Origin: Cenococcum geophilum 1.58
Lineage: Eukaryota; Ascomycota; Dothideomycetes; Gloniales; Gloniaceae
Reading direction: 5' to 3'
Length of the DNA stretch: 64,000 nt
Assembly: GCA_001692895.1 (NCBI GenBank)
Contig: KV748196.1
Coordinates: forward strand, 806,001 to 870,000
Under the pieces are notes generated by a model. That model searched no databases. It saw nothing but the letters and a program-made list of their open reading frames with translations, and was not told the origin of the DNA. A program made the translations under genes and the position numbers. Positions 35,001 through 45,946 of this stretch are shown piece after piece (position 1 is the first letter of the stretch; every line of letters begins with the position of its first letter).

Positions 35001-37076
35001 AAGCTACGGGCCAAATAAACTATTAATAACGCCCTGTACTACCGCAACGGACCTAATACAACCTTAGTATACAACCTCCCGCTTAACTCTGAAGTCCTTA
35101 TATAGCGTAAAAGCGGTAGCTAAAATGGACCCTATTGTCTACTAGCTATAGAAAACAAGACGTGCTGCGTATAGCTTCCTAGCGGGCTAACTAGCTTCAG
35201 AAGCACGTCTGTAAAACCCTACTTTTAGCCTAAAAACACCTATAACGTCGAGCTAGATGAACTAGAAGCACCCACCAAATTAAATAAACTAGAAGCACTC
35301 GTTAAACTAGATAAACTGGAAGCACCCGCCGAATTAGATAAACTAGAAGCACCCTTACCTACCTTAAAGGTCCCCTAGAAACCCACTAAACCTACTAAAC
35401 CTACTATAAAGCGTGGCCGAGGACGCCCCTAAAAGCACCCTATAACCAAGAACCCTATAACAGAGAATTACTTAACCTCCGTAGGAATATCCGTAAGGTA
35501 ATCTTTGCCTATAGATATATTAGTTCTAGTATAGGAAACCCCATTTACGGACTTATAATATAAAGAGATTAACGGACTACTTAAAAAGGGTGTCTTTGCG
35601 GTTATAATGGAGAAAGACGTTCCGCAAGGCGTCTGTATATTTAACTTACGCTTTATTAACGAAATTAAGCACCCTAGTACTGACAAAGCTTTTAAAAAGT
35701 TAAGGCTTATTATATAAGCCTATAACGACTAGGGAAAAGACTTAGTCCTTACGCAATCGCTTACAATTTAACGGGTTAGCCAACGGATTATACTTGCATT
35801 TATACCTGGACTATAGCAAACCAGACCCGTAGCCCTCTACTTACGGGACATCTTGTAAGCCTACGTGCAGTCTAATACCTACCTAAGTAGGGATATCTTT
35901 ATATAACTACCGCTTAAGCTTAATCTGCAACTAAGAACAATTTTACGGGTTATAAAACCTCTATACAGAGTACCAGAAGCTAGAAACTATTAGTTTAAGA
36001 CATATTACTAGCACTACGTTAGTAAACTTAAAATGGAATAGTTGACCTATAACCCCTGCCTCCTATACAGCCCATCAAACGGCCTTAGTATTATTAGACT
36101 CTAAATAGACGATACCCTATTCCTAGTAAACTAGACCTTTATAGACACTAAAGAAACTAAACTATAAAAGGCTAAGTTCTTAGCAAAGCCGTAAGAGTAG
36201 TTAACTAAGTAGAATCCGATTAAGTTTAATGGAGGCTTAATTATATAAAAGGGCAACCTAATTAAGCTAACTTAGGAACGCTAAGCTTAAAACCTAAAGC
36301 CTATTATAGCAAAGCCTATGGACCTTACTAGCTCCCATAGAGAGACCCGTAAGACCGTAAATATAAAGGACTAATACGTTGCATAGCGTGTAAGAGGCGC
36401 CTATATTGCCACAGTCTGCTAACCCAAATCTACCTATAATTTGTCCTTTACGGCCCAGGCAGTAGATCTATAAGAAGAAAATATTAAGCAGCTTAATAAG
36501 CGCATTTAGTGGCAAATTGATAATATAGTAAGGGGACTTACTTTTGTACCACTAGACCTAAGTTTTTTTAGCTTACTGGCATTTACGGACGCCTCCTTTA
36601 CTAATAATAGAGACCTATTATCACAAATCAGCTTCGTAATTGTACTTATAGACCGTAATTAGGACGTAAATATACTGTACTGGTCTTTAATTAAGTGCAA
36701 ATAAGTAACCCGCAGTGTACTAGCTTCTAAACTATATGCACTAGCTTATGGTTTTAATATAGCAGCCGCAATCAAATTAACGGTTTAAAAGATTTTATAA
36801 CTGGAGCAGTTACCCCTGGTTTTATACACCGATTTAAAGTCCCTCTATAACTGCCTAGTTAAACTAGGTATAATACAAAAAAAGAGGCTTATAGTCGACC
36901 TAATGTGCTTACATTAGGCCTACGAGCGACGTGAAATTGCGGAGGTTAAATGGATTAGCGGTGGAAACAACCTAGTAGACGCCATAACTAAGGCAAAGCC
37001 GTGTTAAGCCCTTAAAACCCTAATTAATACGAATAAGCTTAACCTAGAAGTTATGAAATGGGTAGAACGGGATTAA
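32079..37076 (+). pseudogene. Copia Gag-Pol polyprotein remnant, one frame of 1,666 codons
   Basis: From MDNVNNYINFKILK to VMKWVERD and a stop, the frame spans exactly 4,998 nt with no net shift. In order: Gag; protease (IDIGASKKST, where DTGAS is expected, near 33850); integrase (VDIMYINGSPVLHIIDEVTRY, near 34480); a proline/lysine linker with a 27-bp tandem repeat; reverse transcriptase (IDDT box kept near 36107); and RNase H (FTDASFTNN near 36576, [23 protein letters not shown]). Integrase before reverse transcriptase defines the Ty1/copia order. Stops are almost all TAG or TAA where Gln is expected, the RIP signature. No product can be made. Confidence 0.88.
35253..35360 (+). repeat. Four 27-bp coding repeats in the copia linker
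   Basis: The units read LDELEAPTK, LNKLEALVK, LDKLEAPAE and LDKLEAPLP, nine residues each. They lie between integrase and reverse transcriptase, in the part of the polyprotein that is usually variable and disordered. Confidence 0.8.
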
Positions 37077-37579
37077 CGGAGCACCTACGGTACGTCTACG
37101 GCCCGTTAGAAGGCCGTACGGCTCGTTATACGGTCCGTTCTACGGACCGTAAGCTATTAGACAATCGGCATAGGTAGATTACCCCAGATTACCGCAGACT
37201 GCCTATGTTACGGTACAGGTGGAAAATGGTGGAAAAGCTGCGGTGGAACTTGGTGGACTTACGTAATCTACTAAATTCTGCCGTATTCTGCCATGGTGGT
37301 TAAATTAACCAATTACGATTTTCTATCCCCGGGATAGAAAATCGCCATTGGCTCGCTTAGCACTAGCGCCTTAGCGGCCCTTAAGATCTAACTTACGACT
37401 AGCTTGGAGCACCGTTTGGAAGGCAGCCCAGAAGGCACCTTAGGGGGGGGAGATTTCCTATATACTTCCTTTATATCTTATAGTTCTATTTCCTATATAT
37501 TTTCTTTTATATTTTATGGTTCCACTAGAGCAATTACGGAGGCTATACATAGGTGGTTTTATTTTTTAAGTACCGCCAG

Positions 37580-37851
37580 TGTATAATTATAGCACCTGTC
37601 GTACTAACCGCGTGCCTACGCGCTCGGTACGCCAGGTACGCGTTTACGCGTTCGGTGTACCAACCACTTGCTTACGCGTTTGGTGCACTTATAAAGCACT
37701 AACTAATTAGGGGGAGGACACATTAGTATATAGACTACGTAGTCTTCTTTAATATAAGAGAGAGTTACCATTATCTAAAAGAGCATACGATACTATACGT
37801 ATTTCGTGCCCCTAGATCTGACTTACTTATACTATTAAATTGGTATAAATA
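37580..37851 (+). repeat. Copia 3' LTR
   Basis: Begins TGTATAATTATAGC and ends GGTATAAATA, followed by the duplication AGTAT. I do not see a clean polypurine tract immediately upstream; the nearest is the AGGGGGGGGAG run at about 37441-37451. Confidence 0.88.
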
Positions 37852-39478
37852 AGTATATTCTTCGTCCTTATATATTACTATATTAGGCTTAGCTACCTAC
37901 GGCAGGTATATATAGAGTTTAACCTCTAGCATCCTATTTACCTAGATATCCTTATATATCTCTACTATCCTTTAAAGTGGCAACTGGTACTATCTATAGA
38001 GCTTTTATCTTTAAATTATTTAATAAGGATATAATTTGCTAAGTTTATATATTAATACCTAGAACGCGATGGCCTAGTTATATAGCCTTTGCTTAAGATA
38101 GAGCAGGCCAGCTTTTACTTCTGCTATTAGTAAAGCAATAATATAGAACCTTTTAATAATAGCTTATACCATAATCCTCTACGCCTACTTAAGGAGCTAT
38201 ATTAGCTCTTATATTATAAGCAGGTACTATATTAGCAATATATAGTCTACTACTAGTAGGACTAAGCTCTTAGCTAGCTACTTAACGCTTTTAGGCTATA
38301 ATCCCTTTAATCTACGCAACGCTAGCACTACCTTAGTAGCTTTACCTACCTTTTTTACTAGGTATACCTTAAACCTTAGTTCTTTATTAAGAATTACCCT
38401 AAGGATTTTACTATCCTATATTAGGGGGATTCCTTTTCCTTTAAATTAGAGTGGTATAGTAGCATCCTTACCCGCTTCTTTATATCTAGTAAGGTAGATA
38501 AATAATATTTTCTTTACTTTAAATTAAGCTTTACTAGTTCTCTCCTATTTCTTAAGCATTAGTATAACCTTACCCTAGATAATCTACGTATTTCCTTTTA
38601 CTATAGAGCCTATAACCCATACCAAGTAGTTATTAATAAAGGCTATAGAGCTACTATTTCTAGGTGCGCTTTATATAAGATCCGCGTTAAAAAATAGAAA
38701 AAGTATTAGGGCTAGTAATAATCCCTATAGAAAACCCGGCTACGGGAGCGCCTATACCTCTAATATATATCCGTTAACTAGGATATAGGCTTAGCGGTTT
38801 ATATAGAAGTCTTATACCTATTATATAATTATCTAAGGTATCTATTACTGCTGTAATTTCTTAATTTCTAGCTCTATAGCCACATTATTATATATATCCT
38901 TAATATTAAATAATACTAAAGATAGCGTCTTCTTTCCTTTTACGCTCTAAATATATCCTTATAGAGATATAATAGTATATATATCGTTAACCTTTGCTTC
39001 CTAGCTCTAAAGTATATCTTAAGTAGTAGGCTATATTCCTCTACTAGGTATACTATCCTCTCTACTACTAGTAATTTAAGTACTTTTCCCAGCGTTAGGA
39101 GGAGGGAGATTAGCCTATAGTTATTTACTACCATATAGTCCCCTCGCTTTAGCTTCTATAGTAGTATAATCTTTACTACCTTTTATTCCTATAGTACTTT
39201 CCTTATTTTAAGTAATTTAGTAAAAAGAGTAGTAATTTTACTGCTTAATATAGGCTACGGTTCTCGCTATACCCTAGCTAGTAGGCCGTCCCTTTTAGGG
39301 GCCTTATTTAGGCTAGCCCTAAAAACAGCTACCTTAACCTTATATTTAGCGATAGGCTCCTACAGTAATTAATTATAGCTAGCTATAGCGTCCTCCTTTT
39401 ATTTACACGGCGGTAAAACCAGAAAAAATGTCTAGAGTAGTTCTCTTGCAATATTATAGTTCTCTATAATAACCTTTC

Positions 39479-39775
39479 TGTCACAGAACCCTACCGCAGG
39501 GGCCTCTATAGGAGAGCCCCGTGCTCTCGCGTATACCTCGCGTACAGCTTATGTCAGCTACGCGTAGGTATATCACCTCCTTACGCCCTCGACCCTTACG
39601 ATCGATCGCGCAACGTCTTGTAGACTCCTCGAATACATACGCTCTGTAGCCACTGCCCTCGTTCCGTGACAGTATATCACCTCCTTACGCCCTCGACCCT
39701 TACGATCGATCGCGCAACGTCTTGTAGACTCCTCGAATACATACGCTTTATAGCCACTGCCCTCGTCCCATAACA
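39479..39775 (+). repeat. Gypsy 5' LTR with internal 104-bp tandem duplication
   Basis: Starts TGTCACAGAACC and ends CCATAACA. The last 104 bp are duplicated in tandem (39568-39671 and 39672-39775), so this LTR is 297 bp while the 3' LTR is 193 bp. The two units differ by a few transitions. Confidence 0.9.
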
Positions 39776-40149
39776 TTACGTTGCGCCTTTTTTACCACTA
39801 ACGCTTAGCCTACGACCAATTCTATATCTCTATAATACTGCAGACGCTACTAAAAGCAGCGTGTCTACGAATTACCTCACTTTATACTTCTAAGGAACCC
39901 ATAATAGTAAGATAATATCCCTTACTAGCTACTATATTAAACCTAAAGAATAATCTAATACCTATACCTAACCTACAACGCCAATCAATCCCAGGAGAAT
40001 TCGATTTATTAGCCCTAGCCTTAACCCCTAAGGAGACGGACACTGATAATATCTTATCTTTTATTAACTATATAACTACGGATAAGTAAACAGAAGGGCT
40101 ACTACCTATTAAAATTAAAATATAAGACGCCGAGACGTTTGCAAAAATG

Positions 40150-43100
40150 GTAGCACGAGACCCTAATAAATACTACCGCCTTCTATAGAACTATTACCTA
40201 AAGCTTATATAAGCTAAGATGCGTACTACCTAAGATTGCGATATTATCTAAGACCTACAAGCTTGTGAGGCGCTCGCTAACAATATACGTTAAGAAACTA
40301 AAGATAACCTCTGCGTATCTAAACGCGACATCTAATAGTTAAAGAAGGCTGAGATTACACTAATTGCTACAGTTATTAAAAAAGAAGGCATAATTAAATA
40401 CCTATAATCTTAGCTTAATGAGTATATTCATAATAATGCTAAATACCTCTCTACTATATATAACGCCACCTAAGTCTCTACGCCCCCGGCAACTTTACCT
40501 ACTTAACACTTAATAGAGGGCCAGCGTTAAGCAGCTTTACCTAACAGGAACCCCTACTAAAGTAGCAACGATAAAAGCTATAATAATTGGACCTAAACTG
40601 CTACCGTAGGGTCTAATACACGCTACCCTAATTCCTTAGTCTTTTAGGGAGACCGTAAGGAATATAGCTACTAGAAGATATAAATCCGCAAAAAACTAAC
40701 TTAGAGCGCCTATCTTTTTCCTATAGAAGATACTAAGATTAGCTATATTATTAGGCGAATAAAGGGTATACTATTTAACAGACTCTTCGCCTAATAGAAG
40801 ACTAGTAGCCCCTAAAAGTGGCAGTCTTACTAAGAAGTCCTTAATAATCTTAACCTAATATACCGCGACTATAACCTACTAGCCACTAACTAAGCTAAAC
40901 TACGTGCCCTAAAGATAAGCCCTACCAAATTATTTAATAAATTCTATATTAAATTCTAGGAATATACCGGAGCCCTTACCTGAGACAATACTAAAAACTA
41001 AAAGGACCCCCTTAAAAAAGTTACTTATCGCCTTAATTACGTAGCCGCTAGCTATAACTATAACGATATTTATAATATAGTAGCAGCTCTACAGAAGATT
41101 AAACAACGACTAAATTAGATTGCTACTACTAACCTTTACCTAAAGACCTCTCTATAGAAGCCCCCCGGGCCTACTAAACCTATATATACTAAGCTACCGA
41201 CGCCTACTACCTTAAGTACTACTAGAACTAATATCGATTTCTCTATACTAACCTTTCTATAGAAACTTTTAGATAGAGAATATAAGCTACTCTAGAAACT
41301 AGGACGCTGCTATAGATGCCATTAAAAAAGGCTGTTATTATAATAACCTAAACTACCTAATAGCTAGGTTTAGTAGCTACCGCCTAATACCTAACCTAAT
41401 ACCCTAAATACTAAATACATTACTACGTGCTACTACTATATAAGACAAAGACGTAGTAATAGCGGTAGAGTTAGATATAGAAATGGAAAACGCTAAGTCC
41501 TAGCCCTAAGTCGTGGGTTAGGACGCCCTAACGACGGAGGGATCTATATATTGGCTTACTTAATAGATAACTCTATAAAAATAAATAGACGGAAATAGAT
41601 AGTTTTACCTATAATAGGAACTACTGCTAAAAAATAATATAAAAGCCGTTCTATAATTAATTGCGNAGCTANTAATAAATTTATANATACNTAATTNNTN
41701 NNNANTTATAACCTACNTACCTTACCCCTTACTAAAGCCCGCGCCCTATAACTCGCTAACGGTAATTATACTATATAGAAGATTACCTATATAGTATAAC
41801 TCTACCTAGATATAAATAGGTACCAGGAAGAACTCTAGGCCTATATAATACTACTTACCAACTACCCTATTATCCTTAAAATAAACTAGCTTAAATAATA
41901 CAACCCTACTATTAACTAGAAGAAGAGAGAAGTAACCTTTAACTTTAAATACTGCAGAGAGACTTGCTTAGGGCATGGCCTAGCCGCCTCTATTTACTCC
42001 CTAGGATATTAACCTAAGAAACCCCTTATTACCCTACCTATAACTAACTACCACTATATAAGTGCCCTGGCCTTCTACTATATAGCACATAAAAAAGGCT
42101 AGACCGTTACTATAGCTTCCTAATTACGACTATATAAGCTTAATAAAGAATAGGACTACGTCCTCTATAGTAATAGGATAGACATAGTTAACCTTTTAGA
42201 AGATGACGCCCCTATAAAACTCTACGGACTTTTACCTTTAGACTTTAAGAAGTTTATAAAGCTTAAAAAAGGACTTACNAATAAAGAACTCNGTAAGCTN
42301 CTCCCTAAGAGGTANTANAACTTTACNNATATATNCTTANAAAAGAGCGTAGATATACTCCCCCCACATTAACCTAATAACTATGCCATTAATATTAAAT
42401 AAGGAAAAATGCCACCTTATAAGAGACCCTACCTAATATTAAAAGACGAGCTTTTAGTTATAAAAAAGTATATCGACAAGCACCTTAATAAAGGATTTAT
42501 TCGTCCCAGTATATTACTAGCAGCCGCCCCTATTCTTCTTGCTAAAAAGCTAGGAGGAGGTATTTAATTCTGCGTTAACTATAGAGGACTTAACGCTATT
42601 ACGATTAAAAACTAATACCCAATACTACTTATACATAAGACCCTTAAGCGGCTTAGTTAAGCCAAAATCTATACTAAGCTCGATATTATTACCGCCTTTA
42701 ACTATCTCTAAATACGGGAAGGTGATAAATAGAAAACCGCATTTGCATCGCGCTTCAGCCAATTTAAATATACCGTTATACCCTTTAGCGTATATAACGG
42801 CCCAAGTACCTTCTAAAGCTATATTAATAACGCCTTATAGGACTACCTTAACGACTTCTGCTCTACGTACCTAGATAATATACTTATTTATAGTAATAAC
42901 CCCTTTAAGTATACCAAACACGTTTAAAAGGTTCTATAGCGCCTTAGGGACGCAGGACTTTATATTAATTTAAAGAAATACAAATTCTTAGTTATAGAAG
43001 TAAAATACCTTAAACTAATTGTTACTACTAAGGGTGTCCGTATAGACCCCGAGAAGGTACGTATAATTACTAAATAGTAAGCCCCTAACTGCATTAAGGA

Positions 43101-45450
43101 CATATAAGCCTTCTTTAGTTTCGCTAACTTCTATCAGAAATTTATATATAACTTCTTAGGTATAGTAGCACTACTTATAGCAATAATGCGAACGAAGGGC
43201 CTTTTGGCAAAAGGAAGAAAAACGCACCTACGCTTTACCTAAACGCCTAAATACGAGAAGGCGTTCTAAGACCTTAAAAATGCCTTTACTAAAGCACCTA
43301 TCCTAGCTTACTTTACACTAGGATAACAACTCTACCTTAAAACCAACTCCTTAGACTACGTTAACGTAGGCGTCCTCTCCTAGATAGGTAATGACGGTTT
43401 CCTTTACCTAGTCGCATTCTACTTATCTAAGCTTATACTATAAGAGTATAACTACAAGATCTATAATAAAGAACTCCTTGCAATTATATAAGCATTTAAA
43501 GAATTCTAACTAGAACTCTCCTTAGTAAAGCCTAACTAGCCAACTAAAGTCCTTACGGACCATTATAATCTTAAGTACTTTATAACTATAAAGTAGCTAA
43601 ACTAATGCTAAGCATGTTAAAACAAGTTCCTCTCTAGTTTTAACTTTAAAATTGCATATAGACTAGGAGTATAAGGTACTAAACCTAATAGCCTAACACG
43701 CCGCTCGCAAGACCTTCCTTAGTCTAAAAATAACCCCTATAATTAGTTCCAATAATAGACAATCCTAAAAGCACGAAATTTAGCCCTAGGTATACTACCT
43801 ATAATAGAGCCAACTATACCCCAGCTTTATATTACAGAACTAAAGTCACCTCCCGAAATTAATAAGCTTATTACTACGGTATATAACGCCTCTATCGACC
43901 TATTACTATATCAACTTATTGCCGTAAAGACTGCTAGCGCCTATACGCTGCCTACTAACCTCTAAAGCTTAGGCTAGATTAATATAGCAGCCTTAAAAGT
44001 AAAAGAGAATAGGCTCTATTATAGAGGCCGCCTATTTATCCCTAACTTAGAAAATCTATAACGGCAACTAATTTAAATGGCCTACGACCTCTAATTAAGC
44101 GGCTACCTAAGCAGAGGAGGAACCTACAAGCTTCTTAGCCGATACTACTTCTGGCTAAAAATAATAGACTTAGTTAAACGCTTTATAGGCGCCTGCTATG
44201 GTTATAAGCGCGCTAAGGCCTTTAATACAAAGTACTAAGAACTACTACACCCTCTACTAGTACCTATACGACGATAGGCAGATATCGCCATAGATTTCGT
44301 TATTAACCTACTACCCTATACATAATACGGCCGTACCTATAAGAACATCCTTATAATAATATACCGACTTATAAAAGAGCGCCACTACGTCCTAACCGAA
44401 GGCGTAGCCGTCAGCGACGTTACTAACGCCTTCCTTTATAAAGTTTACTGACTATATAGGCTACCTAACTCGATTACGTCCAACTAAGGTATATAATTTA
44501 ACTTTAATATATAGAGACGAATCTGCTAACGCCTTGGCATCTCCGTTAAGATATCTATATCCTTCTACTATAAAACTGCTGGGTAACCAGAAAACGCTAA
44601 TGCCAATATAAAAGCGTACCTATAACAGGTAGTCGCCTATAGTTAAGATAACTGGGTAGATTACCTCCTACTAGGTAAATTTACAGCGAATAACTACGTC
44701 TTAACTACTATAGGACTTACCCCGTTCTTCGCAAACAAGGGTTATTACCCCTAATCCGGCATAGAGCTACTAGAACCTATTAATAAGAAACTACTATATA
44801 AAAAACGCCTTAAAATGCTACTTACCGACTAGTATATAGACCGTATAAAAAATCTACTTAACTACTGCAAGGGAGAAATGGCCTAGGCTTAAGTAAAGTA
44901 GGCCTACTTCGCCGACTATTATAGAACGCCACCACCGGAGATGCGTGTTGGCGACTAGGTATAGCTAAATGCACGTAATATCTCTACGTAGAGGCCTATA
45001 AAGTTACTTAATTATAAGAACCTTAGCCTCTATCCAATTAAACAAGTTATTAATAGGGGAGCCGTATATAAGCTAGAACTCTTACCTACCCTAGCTACTT
45101 ACGGGATATAGCCCGTATTTTACCTATAGCTATTACACCTCTATTAGCCTAACCCCTTACTAGGGCAGATATAGCCTAAACCCCTACTAGTATTAATCTA
45201 AGACGAGAATGAAGACAAGAACTACGAGGAGTAGACCGTTAAACGAATTATTAACTCTAAATACTTTAGCAAAGGCAGAGGATAATGGCTCTACTATAGA
45301 GCTATATATATAGGATTTAATATAGATTAGCTAGAATAGCAACTATAGGAAGACTTTAAAAATGCAAAGGATTTAATTAGCGACTTTTACTACGCAAACC
45401 TATAGAAACTGGGCCTAAGCAGAGACTTTATACCTAATCCTCTATAGGAG
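40150..45450 (+). pseudogene. Gypsy Gag-Pol remnant with C-terminal chromodomain-like end
   Basis: Gag pieces (ALTQDN-like, NYVAASYNYNDIYNIVAAL near 41030) precede a broken zinc knuckle (GRCYRCH near 41310). Reverse transcriptase is clear from 42470: IDKHLNKGFIRPS, YRGLNAITIKN, KLDIITAFNYL, and TYLDNILIYSN (42865-42897), where the YLDD box has lost its second Asp. RNase H follows (LDYVNVGVLS, LTDHYNLKYF), then integrase with a zinc-binding start and AIDFVINLLP. A tail VKRIINSKYFSKGRG with WLYYRAIYIGFN (45237-45330) resembles a chromodomain, which directs chromovirus integration to heterochromatin. Frequent TAG/TAA stops at Gln positions show RIP. Not functional. Confidence 0.85.
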
Positions 45451-45753
45451 CCCTTATAGAGTTAAACCGTTATATATTACTATATAAGGGTAAATTGCCG
45501 TTAAATTGCCGTTAGATTGCAGTAAAGTGCGATTACGTAACCAGAATATCGTTAAGATGTCTAAAAACTTTAACCGGCGGTCGAAGTTGTCTAATTAGTT
45601 AGATTCTTAGATGCCAAGCCCTATTACATAACATTGTTTTAAGCCTTTAGCAATACCCCCCTTTTCTTCTTTTCTATACCTTAAGTATCTCTTTTATATA
45701 TATATAGTAACCACAGCGTCGCCGGAGCTCCGCCTCTATAAGAGGGGGGGTAG

Positions 45754-45946
45754 TATCACGGAACCCTACCGCAGGGGCCTCTATAGGAGAGCCCCGTGCT
45801 CTCGCGTATACCTCGCGTACAGCTTATGTCAGCTACGCGTAGGTATATCACCTCCTTACGCCCTTAACCCTTACGATCGATCGCGCAACGTCTTATAGAC
45901 TCCTCGAATACATACGCTTTGTAGCCACTGCCCTCGTCCCGTAACA
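45754..45946 (+). repeat. Gypsy 3' LTR
   Basis: Begins TATCACGGAACC (TG changed to TA) directly after a purine-rich tract and ends CCGTAACA. It has a single copy of the 104-bp block that is doubled in the 5' LTR. Confidence 0.9.

Larger units (their letters stand above)
31310..37851 (+). mobile_element. Ty1/copia LTR retrotransposon inserted in LINE-A
   Basis: Two 272-bp LTRs (31310-31581 and 37580-37851) flank a 6.0-kb interior. The 5-bp duplication AGTAT is at 31305-31309 and 37852-37856. Removing the element restores LINE-A as in the other copy near 49980. LTR ends are TG...CA once RIP transitions are allowed for (5' LTR starts TA; 3' LTR ends TA). Differences between the LTRs are mainly transitions. 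Confidence 0.92.
39479..45946 (+). mobile_element. Ty3/gypsy LTR retrotransposon inserted in LINE-A
   Basis: The 5' LTR is 39479-39775 and the 3' LTR 45754-45946, with the 5-bp duplication CTTTC at 39474-39478 and 45947-45951. Removing it restores LINE-A sequence as in the other copy near 51605. A polypurine tract (AGAGGGGGGG) directly precedes the 3' LTR. The interior carries gag-pol with integrase after reverse transcriptase, the Ty3/gypsy order. Several ambiguous bases lie at 41666-41717 and 42279-42345. Confidence 0.92.

Noticed and set aside
39573..39776. Minus-strand frame of 67 codons with an internal repeat
   Set aside because: It is the antisense of the duplicated 104-bp block in the gypsy 5' LTR.
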